A stretch of DNA of 64,000 nucleotides from Aeoliella straminimaris (GTDB lineage: Bacteria; Planctomycetota; Planctomycetia; Pirellulales; Lacipirellulaceae). Each line of letters opens with the position of its first letter. Position 1 is the first letter of the stretch. The position numbers were made by a program, and so were the translations under genes. The notes beneath the pieces are model-generated. The model searched no databases, had not been told where the DNA came from, and was given only the letters and a program-made list of their open reading frames with translations. The DNA lies in assembly GCF_024054565.1 (NCBI RefSeq), contig NZ_JAMXLR010000023.1:1-64000 (forward strand). The letters are read 5' to 3'. Shown one piece after another: positions 63,405-64,000 of the stretch.

Positions 63405-64000
63405 AAACTCTTACCAACGGCCTCCGCCACTTTTCTGATCTGGGCGGCGAGGTCTTTGTATTGTTCGGGCAGCAATGCCTGCGGGCCGTCGCTCATTGCT
63501 TCTTCAGGGCAGTTGTGTACTTCGATGTGCACGCCGTCGGCACCGCATGCCGCGGCAGCCAGGGCACACGCGGGGATCAACTCGGGGCGGCCCGTAGCGT
63601 GGCTCGGGTCGACGATGATCGGCAGGTGCGACATCAACTGCACCTGCGGCACCGCGGCGATGTCGAGCATGTTGCGGCACGCATTGTCGAAGCCCTTCAC
63701 GCCCCGCTCGCACAGCACCACTTCGGTGGTGCCGTTGGCGATCACGTACTCGGCGCTCATCAACAGGTCCTTCACTGTGGCCGCCATACCCCGCTTCAGC
63801 AGCACGGGCTTCTTGGTCATGCCGACTTCGGTGAGCAGAACAAAGTTCTGCATGTTCCGCGCGCCAAGCTGAATCATGTCGGTGTACTCGGCGATCAACT
63901 CCACATGGCGGGGGTCGATGGCCTCGGTCACGACGGGCATGCCATGCTTGTCGCCCACCTCGCGGAGGATCTTCAGGCCCTCTTCGCCCAGGCCCTGGAA
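63401..64000 (-). CDS. aroF: 3-deoxy-7-phosphoheptulonate synthase (DAHP synthase), 5' end cut by window
   Basis: About 200 codons of the C-terminal part; the frame is open to the window edge, so the gene starts beyond 64000. KDO8P-like DAHP synthase features: [42 protein letters not shown], and [11 protein letters not shown] with metal-binding residues, then [19 protein letters not shown]. It condenses PEP and erythrose 4-phosphate, the first step of aromatic amino-acid synthesis. Confidence 0.93.
   Translation of the reverse strand, partial: FQGLGEEGLKILREVGDKHGMPVVTEAIDPRHVELIAEYTDMIQLGARNMQNFVLLTEVGMTKKPVLLKRGMAATVKDLLMSAEYVIANGTTEVVLCERGVKGFDNACRNMLDIAAVPQVQLMSHLPIIVDPSHATGRPELIPACALAAAACGADGVHIEVHNCPEEAMSDGPQALLPEQYKDLAAQIRKVAEAVGKSF

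Overview
The window reads as a chromosomal segment of a planctomycete, most likely Pirellulales. The evidence is lineage-typical families (a BBP7-type outer-membrane barrel, DUF1571 and DUF1580 proteins, an arylsulfatase), separate CoaB and CoaC genes, many GTG starts and dispersed REP-like repeats. This placement is inferred from gene content; no rRNA is present.

Positions 1-40.2 kb form an accessory region that looks like two integrative elements stacked at one tRNA-Val(GAC) gene (40229-40302, minus). A 47-bp copy of the tRNA 3' half lies at 15267-15313 and matches 40226-40272. Element B (about 15.3-40.2 kb) lies between the copies, with paired 12-bp arm-type repeats just inside both ends and a tyrosine integrase next to the tRNA. 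Element A (window start to about 15.27 kb, left end not seen) lies outside it and ends in two more tyrosine recombinases.

Element A carries, on the plus strand, a PD-(D/E)XK protein, a lone copy of its C-terminal domain, hsdM, hsdS, an unrecognised protein, an FRG-domain protein and two GIY-YIG proteins. After a broken PhyH-like gene comes a minus-strand replication module: DUF1580-type protein, small protein, DnaB-like helicase, winged-helix protein whose 3' end is packed with GGTGCACC palindromes, and two small proteins. No hsdR is visible for this system.

Element B carries two defence-like genes (a nuclease with an E-A-K motif and a SMEK-domain protein), then a long type I restriction-modification operon: hsdM, an unknown 343-aa gene, a HARE-HTH/Mrr nuclease, hsdS, two DUF488 proteins, a probable dual-OB protein, a NucS-like nuclease and hsdR. 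Several junctions are ATGA overlaps. The last 17 codons of hsdM are repeated with five synonymous changes after the 343-aa gene, a scar of cargo insertion or recombination. A LuxR-type regulator, a serine recombinase and five small minus-strand genes sharing a leader motif follow. Next is a plus-strand module with a consensus promoter that places +1 on an ATG (a leaderless HTH protein), then a protein with motifs A and C of superfamily-A polymerases (TV-Pol-like), small accessory proteins and the integrase.

From 40.4 kb on, the content is ordinary chromosome: an MMPL/RND transporter, BBP7 protein, transaldolase, cysH with an Rrf2 regulator, an Ntn hydrolase, a GNAT-like protein, an epimerase, a sulfatase, a DUF1571 protein and a potassium-channel/TrkA protein. 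A housekeeping series on the minus strand follows: argJ, argC, coaB, coaC, rpoZ, gmk, yicC, secG, tpiA and aroF (cut by the window end). A hypothetical gene flanked by inverted repeats separates coaB from coaC.
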